In this document: positions 7,357-15,371 of the stretch, piece by piece
Position numbering within the stretch: the first letter of the stretch is position 1
Layout of the letters: each line of letters starts with the position of its first letter
Translations under genes and position numbers: made by a program
NCBI GenBank assembly: GCA_937896505.1
Contig: CALBNP010000027.1
Coordinates: forward strand, 1 to 31,527
DNA from: an uncultured Bacteroidales bacterium
GTDB taxonomy: Bacteria > Bacteroidota > Bacteroidia > Bacteroidales > F082
Direction of reading: 5' to 3'
DNA length: 31,527 nt
Notes under the pieces: model-generated
Database searches by the model: none
Seen by the model: only the letters and a program-made list of their open reading frames with translations
Told to the model about the DNA's origin: nothing

Positions 7357-8793
7357 ATGTTATTCAACTCCATAGAATTTGCAATATTTTTACCGATAGT
7401 GTTTCTGCTCTATTGGTTTGTTTTCAACCGGAACCTGAAGCTGCAGAACTTATTCATTGTCGTTGTTTCATACATTTTTTACGGCTGGTGGGACTGGCGT
7501 TTCCTGCTTCTCATCGCCTTCACGTCGTTTTGCAGCTGGGGAAGCGGCCTGCTGATTGAAAAGTACCGCGAAACGTCGAAAAAAGCGAAGACCATCAACG
7601 TCTTGAACATTGTCCTCAACCTGTTGATTTTAGGCGTTTTCAAGTATTACGACTTTTTCGTCACATCTTTTGCCAATCTGTTTCTCAATGGAAAGACTGA
7701 CGGCCTTCTGCTGAAAATCATCTTGCCTGTCGGCATCAGTTTCTACACCTTCCAAGCCTTGAGCTACAGCATTGACGTGTATTGCGGCAAACTGAAAGCA
7801 ACACACGACATTGTGCAGTTTTTCGCTTTTGTAAGTTTCTTTCCGCAATTGGTGGCTGGACCTATCGAGCGTGCCACAAACCTCTTGCCTCAGTTTGAGA
7901 AGCCAAGGAAATTCGATTATTACGAAGCTGTCGATGGCATGAGGCAAATCCTTTGGGGCTTGTTCAAGAAAATCGTGGTTGCTGATAATTGTGCCGTTTA
8001 TGTTGACCAGGTTTTCAATACCTATCAAGACCAAACAGGCAGCACCCTGCTTTTGGCCGCCATCCTGTTCACCTTCCAGATTTACGGCGACTTTTCGGGC
8101 TATTCCGACATTGCTATTGGTACGGCGAAACTGTTCGGTATCAGGCTGATGCGCAATTTCAACGTGCCTTATTTCAGCCGCGACATTGCCGAGTTCTGGC
8201 GCAGGTGGCACATCTCGCTTACGACTTGGTTCCGCGATTACGTCTATATTCCGCTGGGCGGAAGCCGTTGCTCGAAGGCAAAGGTGATTCGCAACACTTT
8301 CGTCATTTTCCTGCTGAGCGGTTTCTGGCATGGCGCCAACTGGACTTTCATTGCATGGGGAGTCTATCATGCGGTTCTGTTCCTTCCGCTCATCTTGCTT
8401 GGCAAAAACCGCAAGCATACCGACATTGTGGCGGCAGGACGTATCTTGCCTACTTTCAAGGAAGCAGGACAGATGCTGCTGACATTCTTCCTTGTTGTCA
8501 TTGGCTGGATTATCTTTAGGGCGGGAAGCATCGGGCAGGCTTGGAAGTATATTTGCGGGATTTGTGACGCGAGTATCATAGCGATACCAATAAAGAAAAA
8601 ATTGCTGTTAGAGTGTGTTGTATTTATATCATTGTTGTTAAGTGTTGAATGGCTGCAAAGAAACAAACAGCATGGGTTGAATCAAATACCGATAAAATCA
8701 AAAGCTGTCAGGTGGTTCATATATATCGCTTTAATCTACATCGTGTTGTGCTTTGGTGGAGAAACTGAACAGTTCATTTATTTTCAATTTTGA
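7357..8793 (+). CDS. MBOAT-family O-acyltransferase (DltB/AlgI-like)
   Basis: A 478-residue polytopic inner-membrane protein of the membrane-bound O-acyltransferase family. Such proteins move acyl (often acetyl) groups across the membrane for O-acylation of an exported polymer. The N-terminal sequence (FNSIEFAIFLPIVFLLYWFV) and FYGWWDWRFLLLIAF match AlgI/PatA-type proteins. The core motifs are WRRWHISLTTWFRDYVYIPL at about 280-300 and SGFWHGANWTF with the conserved catalytic histidine near residue 325. Ten or more hydrophobic segments are apparent. The stop is 5 nt before the ATG of an SGNH-like gene, which makes the usual MBOAT + SGNH acylation pair. The last about 230 bp become distinctly A+T-rich, like the next gene. 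The polymer acylated is unknown. Confidence 0.94.
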   Translation: MLFNSIEFAIFLPIVFLLYWFVFNRNLKLQNLFIVVVSYIFYGWWDWRFLLLIAFTSFCSWGSGLLIEKYRETSKKAKTINVLNIVLNLLILGVFKYYDFFVTSFANLFLNGKTDGLLLKIILPVGISFYTFQALSYSIDVYCGKLKATHDIVQFFAFVSFFPQLVAGPIERATNLLPQFEKPRKFDYYEAVDGMRQILWGLFKKIVVADNCAVYVDQVFNTYQDQTGSTLLLAAILFTFQIYGDFSGYSDIAIGTAKLFGIRLMRNFNVPYFSRDIAEFWRRWHISLTTWFRDYVYIPLGGSRCSKAKVIRNTFVIFLLSGFWHGANWTFIAWGVYHAVLFLPLILLGKNRKHTDIVAAGRILPTFKEAGQMLLTFFLVVIGWIIFRAGSIGQAWKYICGICDASIIAIPIKKKLLLECVVFISLLLSVEWLQRNKQHGLNQIPIKSKAVRWFIYIALIYIVLCFGGETEQFIYFQF

Positions 8794-8798
8794 TTGGT

Positions 8799-9671
8799 AT
8801 GAATAAATTTATCAAACGATTAGTGATTTTTCTTCTTGTTGCTATAGTACCAGCAATTGTGATTGCAATATGGCCAAAATTATCACTTGATAGGAATACG
8901 ACTTATTTTTGGGGTGATTCCCAAACTGTACAAGGAATTGATTTGAATGTGTTCTCAATAAATCGAAATGTTATGGTGAAAACTACTGCTGCACATGGAG
9001 CTGGTGTTTATGACTTTTTGGTATTTGCGAATAACGTACCTAACAATACAAATTGTGTGGTAGGTTTTTCGCAATGCTGTTTGCTTAGAAGTAAAGCACA
9101 TGATAATAATCGGTCTGGGATAGATGTTAAAATGCTTAAAGAACTCCGAAAACATAATTATTCGACTAAAGAAATCTTCAACATTACCAAGAATAACCGA
9201 CTCGGATTTATGATAAGAGCTTTTAATAGGCCCCATCCTCAATATGAATATTGCGACTCGATAATCCATGCAGAACCATTAAGTGGATTTGTAAATCTAT
9301 ACGATAAGGAGCCATCTTACTTTATTGATAAGGTTGATTTATATAAAACAGGGCTTGATATCCTAATGAATAAGCATTGTAATTTAACAATTGTTGAGTT
9401 TCCATACTATAGTGAATTGTTTGAGGTTTCATCAGCGTCACCTTATAAAGATGTGATTGATAGTGTGAGGCAGGATATTTGCGACAAATACTCAAACGGA
9501 AGACTTGATACCATTTACATCGATGATAGCGACTCTTTGCTCATGCATGATTTGACGCATTTGAACGAAGTTGGTTCTCGAAGATTTACTGAAGTATTAT
9601 GCAACTATCTTGACACATGTAATGTTCGGCAAAATCACTTCATCATTGTGAACGGAGGAAAATGCAACTAA
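8799..9671 (+). CDS. SGNH-like (DltD/AlgX-type) acyltransferase partner, membrane anchored
   Basis: A 290-residue product with one N-terminal membrane segment (IKRLVIFLLVAIVPAIVIAI) and an extracytoplasmic domain. Two elements match SGNH hydrolase/transferase blocks: FWGDSQT near residue 37 (Ser41 as nucleophile candidate) and HDLTHLNEVG near the C terminus (Asp251 and His254 of the DxxH block). Next to an MBOAT gene such a protein would receive the acyl group and place it on the polymer. The ATG at 8799 is preferred to an in-frame TTG at 8790 that overlaps the MBOAT stop. The overall sequence is diverged from named families, and the gene is unusually A+T-rich compared with the window. Together with the adjacent repeats this suggests recent acquisition. 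Confidence 0.75.
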   Translation: MNKFIKRLVIFLLVAIVPAIVIAIWPKLSLDRNTTYFWGDSQTVQGIDLNVFSINRNVMVKTTAAHGAGVYDFLVFANNVPNNTNCVVGFSQCCLLRSKAHDNNRSGIDVKMLKELRKHNYSTKEIFNITKNNRLGFMIRAFNRPHPQYEYCDSIIHAEPLSGFVNLYDKEPSYFIDKVDLYKTGLDILMNKHCNLTIVEFPYYSELFEVSSASPYKDVIDSVRQDICDKYSNGRLDTIYIDDSDSLLMHDLTHLNEVGSRRFTEVLCNYLDTCNVRQNHFIIVNGGKCN

Positions 9672-9798
9672 AAATGTTTGGGATAGTAGAATTGGCTTTG
9701 ATTCGACATGATATTGTGGACAATATTTTGTTTATTTCATCCCAATAAGCAATCCATATCCAGCTTGACTGGCACGGTTTCATTATGAATGCTATTGA

Positions 9799-9855
9799 CT
9801 ATATTCAGCCATAACTCGGAAAAAATCGGACTTATGGCTGGTTATGGCATTTTTT
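9799..9855 (+). repeat. Direct repeat copy A (47-bp core), hairpin plus T-tract
   Basis: The core at 9799-9845 matches 11317-11363 in 45 of 47 positions, and both are followed by similar T-rich runs. GCCATAAC (9809-9816) pairs with GTTATGGC (9841-9848), followed by eight T, so this copy also looks like a plus-strand terminator for the SGNH gene. The T-run abuts the stop codon of the converging ATPase gene. Confidence 0.8.
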
Positions 9856-11277
9856 TTATGCAAACAAGTCGTCTAAAACGACTTCGTCTTGTGCGATTCC
9901 TGAATGTTTGCCTTTTGTCAGGCCGAAAGTTGTTACAAAGGTCAATTGCACTGAGTTACATGGCTTGTTGAAGGTTGCTTTAAAGGCTGTCAATCGGTTG
10001 CGGAGCTTCAGGCTCTCTTCGTAATCAATCGTGTAGGTGTCTTCGGAGAATTTCATTTCGCACAGATTCACGGTTTTGTCGCTTCGGTGTATCACCAAGT
10101 CGATTTGTGCGCCTCGCGCTGTTCCGCTGTTTTCTTTCCGCCATGCAAATTCTTCAGTCAAAATGCCGTTGATGCCTAACTTTTGTTTGATTTGGCCGAC
10201 GTGTAGCAATGCCATCATTTCAAACGAAATTCCTGCCCAAGCATAGAATGTCGAAGTGCCTTGTATGGCCGACCAAAAGCCGTTTCTTATGTCGTTGCCG
10301 CTTATGAAATGGAAGTAGAACAAGGTGAAGAAGTCCATCAGCTGATAGTATTTCTTGCGGCTGTCTTTGCCGATATTGTCGTATTTTCGGATGAAACCGC
10401 AGGTCTCCAGATTGCTAAGGATTTTCGACAGAGTGCCTCCTGTCTCAATGCCGCTCTCTTTTTCGATTTCCTCGCGTGCCATTCCGTTTCTGACCTTGCT
10501 CAATGCCGTTACGACTTTAATGTAGTTGTTGGAGTTTCTGAACAGCGAAGCGTATAGGTTTTCAAATTCGTTGCTGAGGCTGCGGTCTTCGTTGAAGAAC
10601 AAAGCATCGATGTTCTGGCTAAGGCTTATGGCAGGGTTGAACATGCTGAGATAGAAAGGAACGCCACCCATAATCATGTATGTTTCAGCTATTTCGTATC
10701 GTGAAAGATCCATGCCGATGCTTTGAAGCATTTCTTCGGTCTCCGCCAAATTGAAGGGCTTGAGCAGAATCCTTTTTGTGATGCGGTTGTGTAGTCCTCC
10801 GTGACTATTGATGAGTTTGTCCATAATCCATGAAGAAGCTGAACCACATACGATCAACATAATGTCTTTTCGCATTGATGCCCATCCGTTCCAGAAATGT
10901 TCAAGTGCAGCTATGAATCCTGAGCGGGGCGTATCCATCCATGGAAGTTCATCAATCAGTATGGCTTTCCTGCCATCAATCTTCTGTAGGTATTGTATGA
11001 GAAGGTCAAAAGCATCAATCCAGTCTTTAGGTGCGGCGTTTGGGGATTTATCATACATTTTCAGTGTGTTATGGAAATTCTTGAGCTGTTTGGAAGTGTT
11101 TTGGTTAGCTAATCCAGTTACGGAAAAGACCAGTTCTTTTTCAAACAGTTGCTTTATCAGGAAAGTCTTTCCAACTCTTCGCCGTCCGTAAACGGCAATG
11201 AATTCTGATTTGTTGGATTGGTAAAGCCGTTCCAGTTCCGCGATTTCTTTTTTTCGCCCGATGATGTCCTCTTTCAT
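9856..11277 (-). CDS. AAA ATPase with C-terminal PD-(D/E)XK-like domain (DUF234-type)
   Basis: A 473-residue ATP-binding protein of the family common in archaea and Bacteroidota and often annotated only as 'ATP-binding protein'. Walker A is GRRRVGKT (31-38) and Walker B is AILIDELPW (D109-E110). A winged-helix-like region lies around 265-330 (REEIEKESGIETGGTLSKIL). The C-terminal domain has an Asp...Glu-x-Lys arrangement (QIDLV with Asp393, then CEMKFSE with Glu407 and Lys409), as in PD-(D/E)XK nucleases. The whole gene sits between 47-bp direct repeats, suggesting it moved or was duplicated as a cassette. No transposase or recombinase gene accompanies it. The biological role of the family is poorly known; nuclease activity is inferred from the motif. 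Confidence 0.9.
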   Translation of the reverse strand: MKEDIIGRKKEIAELERLYQSNKSEFIAVYGRRRVGKTFLIKQLFEKELVFSVTGLANQNTSKQLKNFHNTLKMYDKSPNAAPKDWIDAFDLLIQYLQKIDGRKAILIDELPWMDTPRSGFIAALEHFWNGWASMRKDIMLIVCGSASSWIMDKLINSHGGLHNRITKRILLKPFNLAETEEMLQSIGMDLSRYEIAETYMIMGGVPFYLSMFNPAISLSQNIDALFFNEDRSLSNEFENLYASLFRNSNNYIKVVTALSKVRNGMAREEIEKESGIETGGTLSKILSNLETCGFIRKYDNIGKDSRKKYYQLMDFFTLFYFHFISGNDIRNGFWSAIQGTSTFYAWAGISFEMMALLHVGQIKQKLGINGILTEEFAWRKENSGTARGAQIDLVIHRSDKTVNLCEMKFSEDTYTIDYEESLKLRNRLTAFKATFNKPCNSVQLTFVTTFGLTKGKHSGIAQDEVVLDDLFA

Positions 11278-11296
11278 TTCTTTGATTATTTTGTGG

Positions 11297-11304
11297 CAAA
11301 AATA
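11297..11304 (-). promoter_or_regulatory. -7 promoter box of the ATPase gene
   Basis: On the minus strand this reads TATTTTTG, matching TAnnTTTG, 19 nt upstream of the ATPase start codon. It lies between direct repeat B and the gene, so the cassette carries its own promoter. Confidence 0.6.
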
Positions 11305-11316
11305 AATAAAAATGTG

Positions 11317-11375
11317 CTATATTCAGCCATAACTCAAAAAAAATCGGACTTATGGCTGGTTATAGCGCTTTTTTT
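11317..11375 (+). repeat. Direct repeat copy B (47-bp core)
   Basis: Second copy of the repeat at 9799, 1518 bp away, on the other side of the ATPase gene and in the same orientation. The core 11317-11363 differs at two positions (AA for GG). The hairpin arm has a single change (GTTATAGC), followed by GCTTTTTTT. No plus-strand gene ends nearby, so a terminator role does not explain this copy. Confidence 0.8.
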
Positions 11376-11388
11376 GCTGGTCTTCTCC

Positions 11389-11435
11389 AAGTTTTACCCC
11401 AATCGATGTTTTTTTAATCGTTTTGGGTAAAACTT
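11389..11435. repeat. Long inverted repeat between ATPase and LUD genes
   Basis: AAGTTTTACCC (11389-11399) is the exact inverse of 11425-11435, and inner CGAT/ATCG (11404-11407 with 11417-11420) extends the hairpin. It lies just downstream of the LUD gene stop and next to repeat B. It may end the rsfS-ftsH-LUD transcript, but there is no clean T-tract on that strand. Confidence 0.55.
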
Positions 11436-11441
11436 ATGTTC

Positions 11442-12101
11442 TTATTCTTCTTCAATCAGGAATACCGCAACTTGGCGGGCACCGCTGACGCCCATGACTG
11501 GCGACTGTTCAATGTCGGTGGTTCGGCTTGGACCCGAAACAATGGTAAGCTGTGCGGGCATGTAGTCTTGGTATTTGTCTTTGATCAGGTTGAAAGCGTC
11601 TTTCAGCCCACCGACGATTTGTCCTGTCATGGCGACGACGAGGAGAATGTCGGGAGTGGAGTAGGCCTGACGCGAGCCGGCTTGTGTCTCGGAAAGAACG
11701 ATGCTGCCTGTCTGTGCGACAAGGCATTCACAATCGGTGATGCTGATGATTTTCTGTCCCTCAATAGGTGTTTCGGAATAGTCGATGCCATGCTTCGCTA
11801 AGAAGCGTTGCATGATGGGACTGGTGCACCACAAAGGTTCCCAACCATTCTCTGGGGCCAGTTGCCTGATGCAGTCGGCAAACTCGTCTCTGTTTTCAAG
11901 ATAGATGAAGATGCCACCATGGTTTTGCAGATTTTGCACGAAGGTGATGGATGTGCCGTCTTCTTCCTTGATAGGAATCCAAGTGTCAGTACGTTGGTCG
12001 ATGTCTTGGAATCTGGCTTCCAATTTTTCGAGGTTGGCGTTGCGCACATCGCCCAGTATCTGCTCCTTGTTGGTTATCTCGGGTTTGAAACTTTTTGCCA
12101 T
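11442..12101 (-). CDS. LUD-domain protein (LutC/YkgG-like)
   Basis: A 219-residue soluble protein of the LUD (lactate utilization, DUF162) family. The C-terminal half carries the family signature: ISITDCECLVAQTGSIVLSE, then a segment with LLVVAMTGQIVGGLKDAF, and the strongly conserved ending SGPSRTTDIEQ...GVSGARQVAVFLIEE. In lactate oxidation complexes LutC works with LutA and LutB. Here no lutA/lutB is near, and the gene follows rsfS and ftsH on the same strand, an arrangement I associate with Bacteroidales, where its role is unknown. The gap to ftsH is 93 nt and holds no -7 box, so it is probably cotranscribed with ftsH. In this lineage the next gene is often cdsA; here it is absent. Confidence 0.9.
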   Translation of the reverse strand: MAKSFKPEITNKEQILGDVRNANLEKLEARFQDIDQRTDTWIPIKEEDGTSITFVQNLQNHGGIFIYLENRDEFADCIRQLAPENGWEPLWCTSPIMQRFLAKHGIDYSETPIEGQKIISITDCECLVAQTGSIVLSETQAGSRQAYSTPDILLVVAMTGQIVGGLKDAFNLIKDKYQDYMPAQLTIVSGPSRTTDIEQSPVMGVSGARQVAVFLIEEE

Positions 12102-12194
12102 TGTTTTCCTAAACTTTTTAAACCGTAAACTATAACCTAAAAGCCTAAACTAACCAAGCTTATTGCTTACAGCTTATAGCTTACAGCTAATTAT

Positions 12195-14195
12195 TTATAC
12201 CATAGGGTTGTTTTCTTCTCCAGCAGTAATCTCTTTTTGTGTTGTGTCTTCGTTCTTCTCTTCTTCCTCTTTGCTCCAAGGGCGTTTGCCAAAGATTTCT
12301 TCAAGGTCTTCGCCGAAAATCACTTCTCTCTCAACGAGTCGGTTGGCAAGCTGTGTCAATCCGTCTTGGTGTTCGGTCAGTATCTTGACTGCTTCTTGAT
12401 AAGCGGCTTCAATCAGTTTGCTGACTTCGGCATCAATCACTTCGGCAGTCTTTTCGCTATAAGGTTTTGTGAGGCTGTAGTCTTGCTGGCCTGTAGAGTC
12501 GTAGTAGCTCAAGTTACCGATTTCTTCGTTCAGACCGTAATAGGTCACCATGGCGAAGGCTTGCTTGGTCACTTTTTCGAGGTCGGAGAGGGCGCCGGTT
12601 GAGATTTGTCCGAAGATGACTTGCTCGGCAGCGCGACCGCCCAAAGTGGCAATCATCTCGTGATACATCTGCTCCTTGGTGGTGATTTGACGTTCTTCGG
12701 GCAGATACCAGGCAGCACCGAGGGCTTTGCCGCGAGGCACGATGGTAACCTTGACCAGTGGGTGTGCATATTGCAGCAGCCAGCTTGTGGTGGCGTGACC
12801 TGATTCGTGGAAAGCGATGACTTTCTTTTCTTCAGGTGTGATGATTGCGTTTTTCTTCTCCAGACCACCGATGATGCGGTCGATGGCATCAAGGAAGTCT
12901 TGTTTCTCGATGACCTCTTTGTCTTTGCGTGCAGCCATCAAAGCGGCCTCATTGCACACGTTGGCGATGTCGGCGCCAGAGAAACCAGGTGTCTGTTTGG
13001 CAAGGAAATCCTTGTTGACGTCGTCGCTCAGCTTGAGGTTACGCATGTGAACTTCAAAGATTTCTTTACGTCCGTTGAGGTCGGGCAACTCGATATAGAT
13101 CTGTCGGTCGAAACGGCCTGCACGCAGCAAAGCCTTGTCCAAGATGTCGGCGCGGTTAGTGGCAGCCAAGACGATGACACCCGAGTTGGTGCCAAAACCG
13201 TCCATTTCGGTAAGCAGTTGGTTCAGTGTGCTTTCGCGTTCGTCGTTTCCTCCAGAGTAGGCGTTTTTGCCACGGGCGCGACCGATGGCGTCAATTTCGT
13301 CGATGAAGATGATGCAAGGCGACTTGGCTTTGGCGTCGTGGAACAAGTCGCGGACGCGTGAGGCACCAACGCCAACGAACATTTCAACGAAGTCGGAACC
13401 CGAAAGGCTGAAGAATGGTACATTGGCTTCGCCTGCTACCGACTTGGCTAACAAGGTCTTACCTGTTCCAGGAGGACCGACAAGCAGCACACCCTTTGGA
13501 ATCTTGCCGCCTAACTTGGTGTATTTTGTGGGGTTCTTCAGGAAATCGACGATTTCCATGATTTCCACCTTGGCTTCTTCCAAACCGGCCACGTCTTTGA
13601 AGGTGACTTTTGCGTTGGGATTGTCCTTGTCGTAAAGCTGGGCTTTCGACTTGCCGATGTTGAAAATCTGTCCGCCACCGCCCATGCCTTTGCCCATGCC
13701 TCGCATGAGGATGACCCAAAACACGATGAGCAACAACATCGGGACAATCCAACTCAAAATTTCCATGCCCCAACGACTTTTCTTGATGTGTTTGATGTCA
13801 ACAGGATTGTCGATTCCTTCCTGTGAAGTCTCAACCATCTCTTCGAAACGCTCCAACGAACCTATCTTAAAGGTGTATGAAGGCAAGTCGGTAGTGCCTT
13901 TCGCGTTGGTTTTTTCTTCTGGGAAATAGTGCTTTAGGCCTTTCTCGTTAAGATAGATTTCAGCGTCTTCGCGATTGATAAGCTCAATCTTCTCGACTTC
14001 GCTGTTCTTGAGCATGACCTTCAACTCGGTCTGGCCAATCTCTTTCTGTTGTGGCGATTCGTCTTTCCAAAACATGTTGACGGCGAAGAGCGCTAGGAAT
14101 AAGAGACCATAAATCCAAATGTATCCGCTACGCGATTTTTTGGGCTTTGGCTGACTCGGTTTCCTGCCAAGGCCGTTGTTTTTGTTTTCTTCCAT
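12195..14195 (-). CDS. ftsH: ATP-dependent zinc metalloprotease FtsH
   Basis: A 666-residue membrane-bound AAA+ protease that degrades misfolded membrane proteins and regulatory substrates. Order of parts: basic N terminus, membrane segment 1 (about 24-42), an extracytoplasmic domain of about 100 residues, membrane segment 2 (about 146-164, with the glycine-rich MRGMGKGMGGGG following), and the AAA module with Walker A GPPGTGKT (240-247) and Walker B IIFIDE (295-300). The second region of homology ends in ATNRADILDKALLRAGRFDRQ. The protease domain has the zinc motif HESGH (463-467). The C terminus is acidic and Lys/Glu-rich. It begins 21 nt after the rsfS stop, so the two form an operon. In other bacteria FtsH controls LpxC turnover, and lpxC is also in this window; such control here is only a possibility. 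Confidence 0.98.
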   Translation of the reverse strand: MEENKNNGLGRKPSQPKPKKSRSGYIWIYGLLFLALFAVNMFWKDESPQQKEIGQTELKVMLKNSEVEKIELINREDAEIYLNEKGLKHYFPEEKTNAKGTTDLPSYTFKIGSLERFEEMVETSQEGIDNPVDIKHIKKSRWGMEILSWIVPMLLLIVFWVILMRGMGKGMGGGGQIFNIGKSKAQLYDKDNPNAKVTFKDVAGLEEAKVEIMEIVDFLKNPTKYTKLGGKIPKGVLLVGPPGTGKTLLAKSVAGEANVPFFSLSGSDFVEMFVGVGASRVRDLFHDAKAKSPCIIFIDEIDAIGRARGKNAYSGGNDERESTLNQLLTEMDGFGTNSGVIVLAATNRADILDKALLRAGRFDRQIYIELPDLNGRKEIFEVHMRNLKLSDDVNKDFLAKQTPGFSGADIANVCNEAALMAARKDKEVIEKQDFLDAIDRIIGGLEKKNAIITPEEKKVIAFHESGHATTSWLLQYAHPLVKVTIVPRGKALGAAWYLPEERQITTKEQMYHEMIATLGGRAAEQVIFGQISTGALSDLEKVTKQAFAMVTYYGLNEEIGNLSYYDSTGQQDYSLTKPYSEKTAEVIDAEVSKLIEAAYQEAVKILTEHQDGLTQLANRLVEREVIFGEDLEEIFGKRPWSKEEEEKNEDTTQKEITAGEENNPMV

Positions 14196-14216
14196 AAAAT
14201 ATTGGTTCCTTGTGGT

Positions 14217-14594
14217 TTAATCTTCGTTGTCCTTAACGATTCTTTCGGCATCGGCCCACAATTCCTCCAACTTGTAGAAACTGCGTTTCGACTCAAGGAA
14301 GATGTGAACGACCACATCGACAAAATCGATGAGAATCCATTCGGTGTTCTCGCGACCTTCAACGTGGTATGGCTTCTGCTTGGCCTTTTCGCGGACCAAT
14401 TCTTCCACTTTGTCGGCAATGGCATCGACTTGGATTTTCGAATTGGCATGGCAAATGACGAAATAGTCGGTTACGGCTGTGCCAATCTCGCGCAAGTCCA
14501 AAGTCACGATTTCTTTTCCCTTAACGGCCTCCATGGCCTCAATCGTTGCAGCAACAATCTGTTCTGCATTATCGTTTTGATGTCTTATTCTCAT
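14217..14594 (-). CDS. rsfS: Ribosomal silencing factor RsfS (YbeB/Iojap family)
   Basis: A 125-residue cytosolic protein that binds ribosomal protein L14 (uL14) and blocks subunit joining under nutrient limitation. Family features are IVTLDLREIGTAVTDYFVIC, the NSKIQVDAIADKVEE helix, and HVEGRENTEWILIDFVDVVVHIF near the C terminus. Length and motif order are those of full RsfS. It is the first gene of the minus-strand operon rsfS-ftsH-LUD and has its own -7 box at 14612-14619, 17 nt upstream of the start codon. It faces the divergently transcribed KdsC-like gene. Confidence 0.95.
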   Translation of the reverse strand: MRIRHQNDNAEQIVAATIEAMEAVKGKEIVTLDLREIGTAVTDYFVICHANSKIQVDAIADKVEELVREKAKQKPYHVEGRENTEWILIDFVDVVVHIFLESKRSFYKLEELWADAERIVKDNED

Positions 14595-14611
14595 ATTTCT
14601 AAAATAATCTG

Positions 14612-14619
14612 CAAAAATA
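14612..14619 (-). promoter_or_regulatory. -7 promoter box of rsfS-ftsH operon
   Basis: Minus-strand TATTTTTG matches TAnnTTTG and lies 17 nt upstream of the rsfS start. A matching TTTG at -33 is not evident. Confidence 0.6.
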
Positions 14620-14633
14620 ATAAACTTTTTCCG

Positions 14634-14667
14634 ATTGGACTACCTTGAAGTTTTTTTCTTAATTTTG
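14634..14667 (+). promoter_or_regulatory. Promoter of the KdsC-like gene
   Basis: -7 box TAATTTTG at 14660-14667, with ATTG at 14634-14637 as a weak -33 element (22-nt spacer). Transcription would start near 14674, giving a leader of about 138 nt that contains the 16-bp tandem repeat. Confidence 0.6.
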
Positions 14668-14730
14668 CCCCGTATCGGATGCTGAGCAAATCCAAGGCAA
14701 CCGAATCGATTCAACAAATAACGAATAATC

Positions 14731-14794
14731 AATTCAACAACTCAACAATTCAACAACTCAACAATTCAACAACTCAACAATTCAACAACTCAAC
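14731..14794 (+). repeat. Tandem repeat, four perfect copies of a 16-bp unit
   Basis: The unit AATTCAACAACTCAAC occurs four times without change. It is itself made of 8-bp halves AAtTCAAC and AAcTCAAC, so the array is eight alternating 8-mers. It ends 17 nt before the ATG of the KdsC-like gene, inside the predicted leader. It contains no G on the coding strand, so the RNA would be unstructured. Confidence 0.95.
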
Positions 14795-14811
14795 AAATAA
14801 ACATCCATAAA

Positions 14812-15333
14812 ATGAGCAATTTCAGAGCATTATTGCCAGCCGTCACGACTTTCATCTTTGACTATGATGGAGTCATGACTGATGGCAAAGTTTATACCGA
14901 TGCCGATGGACGTCCGTGGCGTGCTTCCAATGTGAAAGATGGCTATGCGCTTCAGCTGGCTTCGAAGTTGGGCTACAACGTGGCGCTGATTTCGGGTGCG
15001 ACGTGTCCTTCAATGATTCAGCGGATGAATAGCCTCAATGTCTTTGATGTCTTCACTGGCGTACCGAATAAGATATTGAAACTCAATGAATACATGTCCG
15101 AAAAGAACCTGAAGCCCGAACAGGTTGTTTATATGGGTGACGACATTCCCGACATCGGCGTGATGCGGATGGTGGGCGTGCCTGTTTGCCCGGCTGATGC
15201 TGCCGAAGAAGTGAAGGAAATCAGCGTTTACATCAGCAATCGTGAAGGTGGAAAAGGCTGCGTACGCGACATCATCGAGCAGACGCTGAAGGTGCAGGGC
15301 AAGTGGATGACCGCCGAGGCTTATTCGTGGTAA
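14812..15333 (+). CDS. kdsC: KdsC-like HAD phosphatase (3-deoxy-D-manno-octulosonate 8-phosphate phosphatase)
   Basis: A 173-residue cytosolic HAD-superfamily phosphatase of the KdsC (C0, capless) subfamily, which hydrolyses KDO-8-phosphate to KDO for the lipopolysaccharide inner core. Motif I is FDYDGVMTDG (nucleophile Asp17, acid/base Asp19). The ISGAT segment is motif II, and GDDIPD is motif IV. The GYALQLASKLGYN and ADAAEEVK segments are also typical. Full length for the subfamily. Expression is from the promoter at 14634-14667 through a leader with tandem repeats. Other C0 HAD phosphatases acting on related sialic-acid-like sugars look similar, so substrate assignment is probable rather than certain. 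It fits with lpxC and lpxA in this window. Confidence 0.88.
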   Translation: MSNFRALLPAVTTFIFDYDGVMTDGKVYTDADGRPWRASNVKDGYALQLASKLGYNVALISGATCPSMIQRMNSLNVFDVFTGVPNKILKLNEYMSEKNLKPEQVVYMGDDIPDIGVMRMVGVPVCPADAAEEVKEISVYISNREGGKGCVRDIIEQTLKVQGKWMTAEAYSW

Positions 15334-15371
15334 GATATTGATTAAGTAATCATTTGAAATTAAATAATTTG

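Noticed and set aside
7630..8418. 262-codon frame antisense to the MBOAT gene
   Set aside because: The plus strand encodes conserved MBOAT motifs, so the antisense frame is a by-product.
11389..11435. Inverted repeat as terminal inverted repeat of an insertion sequence
   Set aside because: Both arms are adjacent, no matching copy lies beyond the ATPase gene, and no transposase is present.
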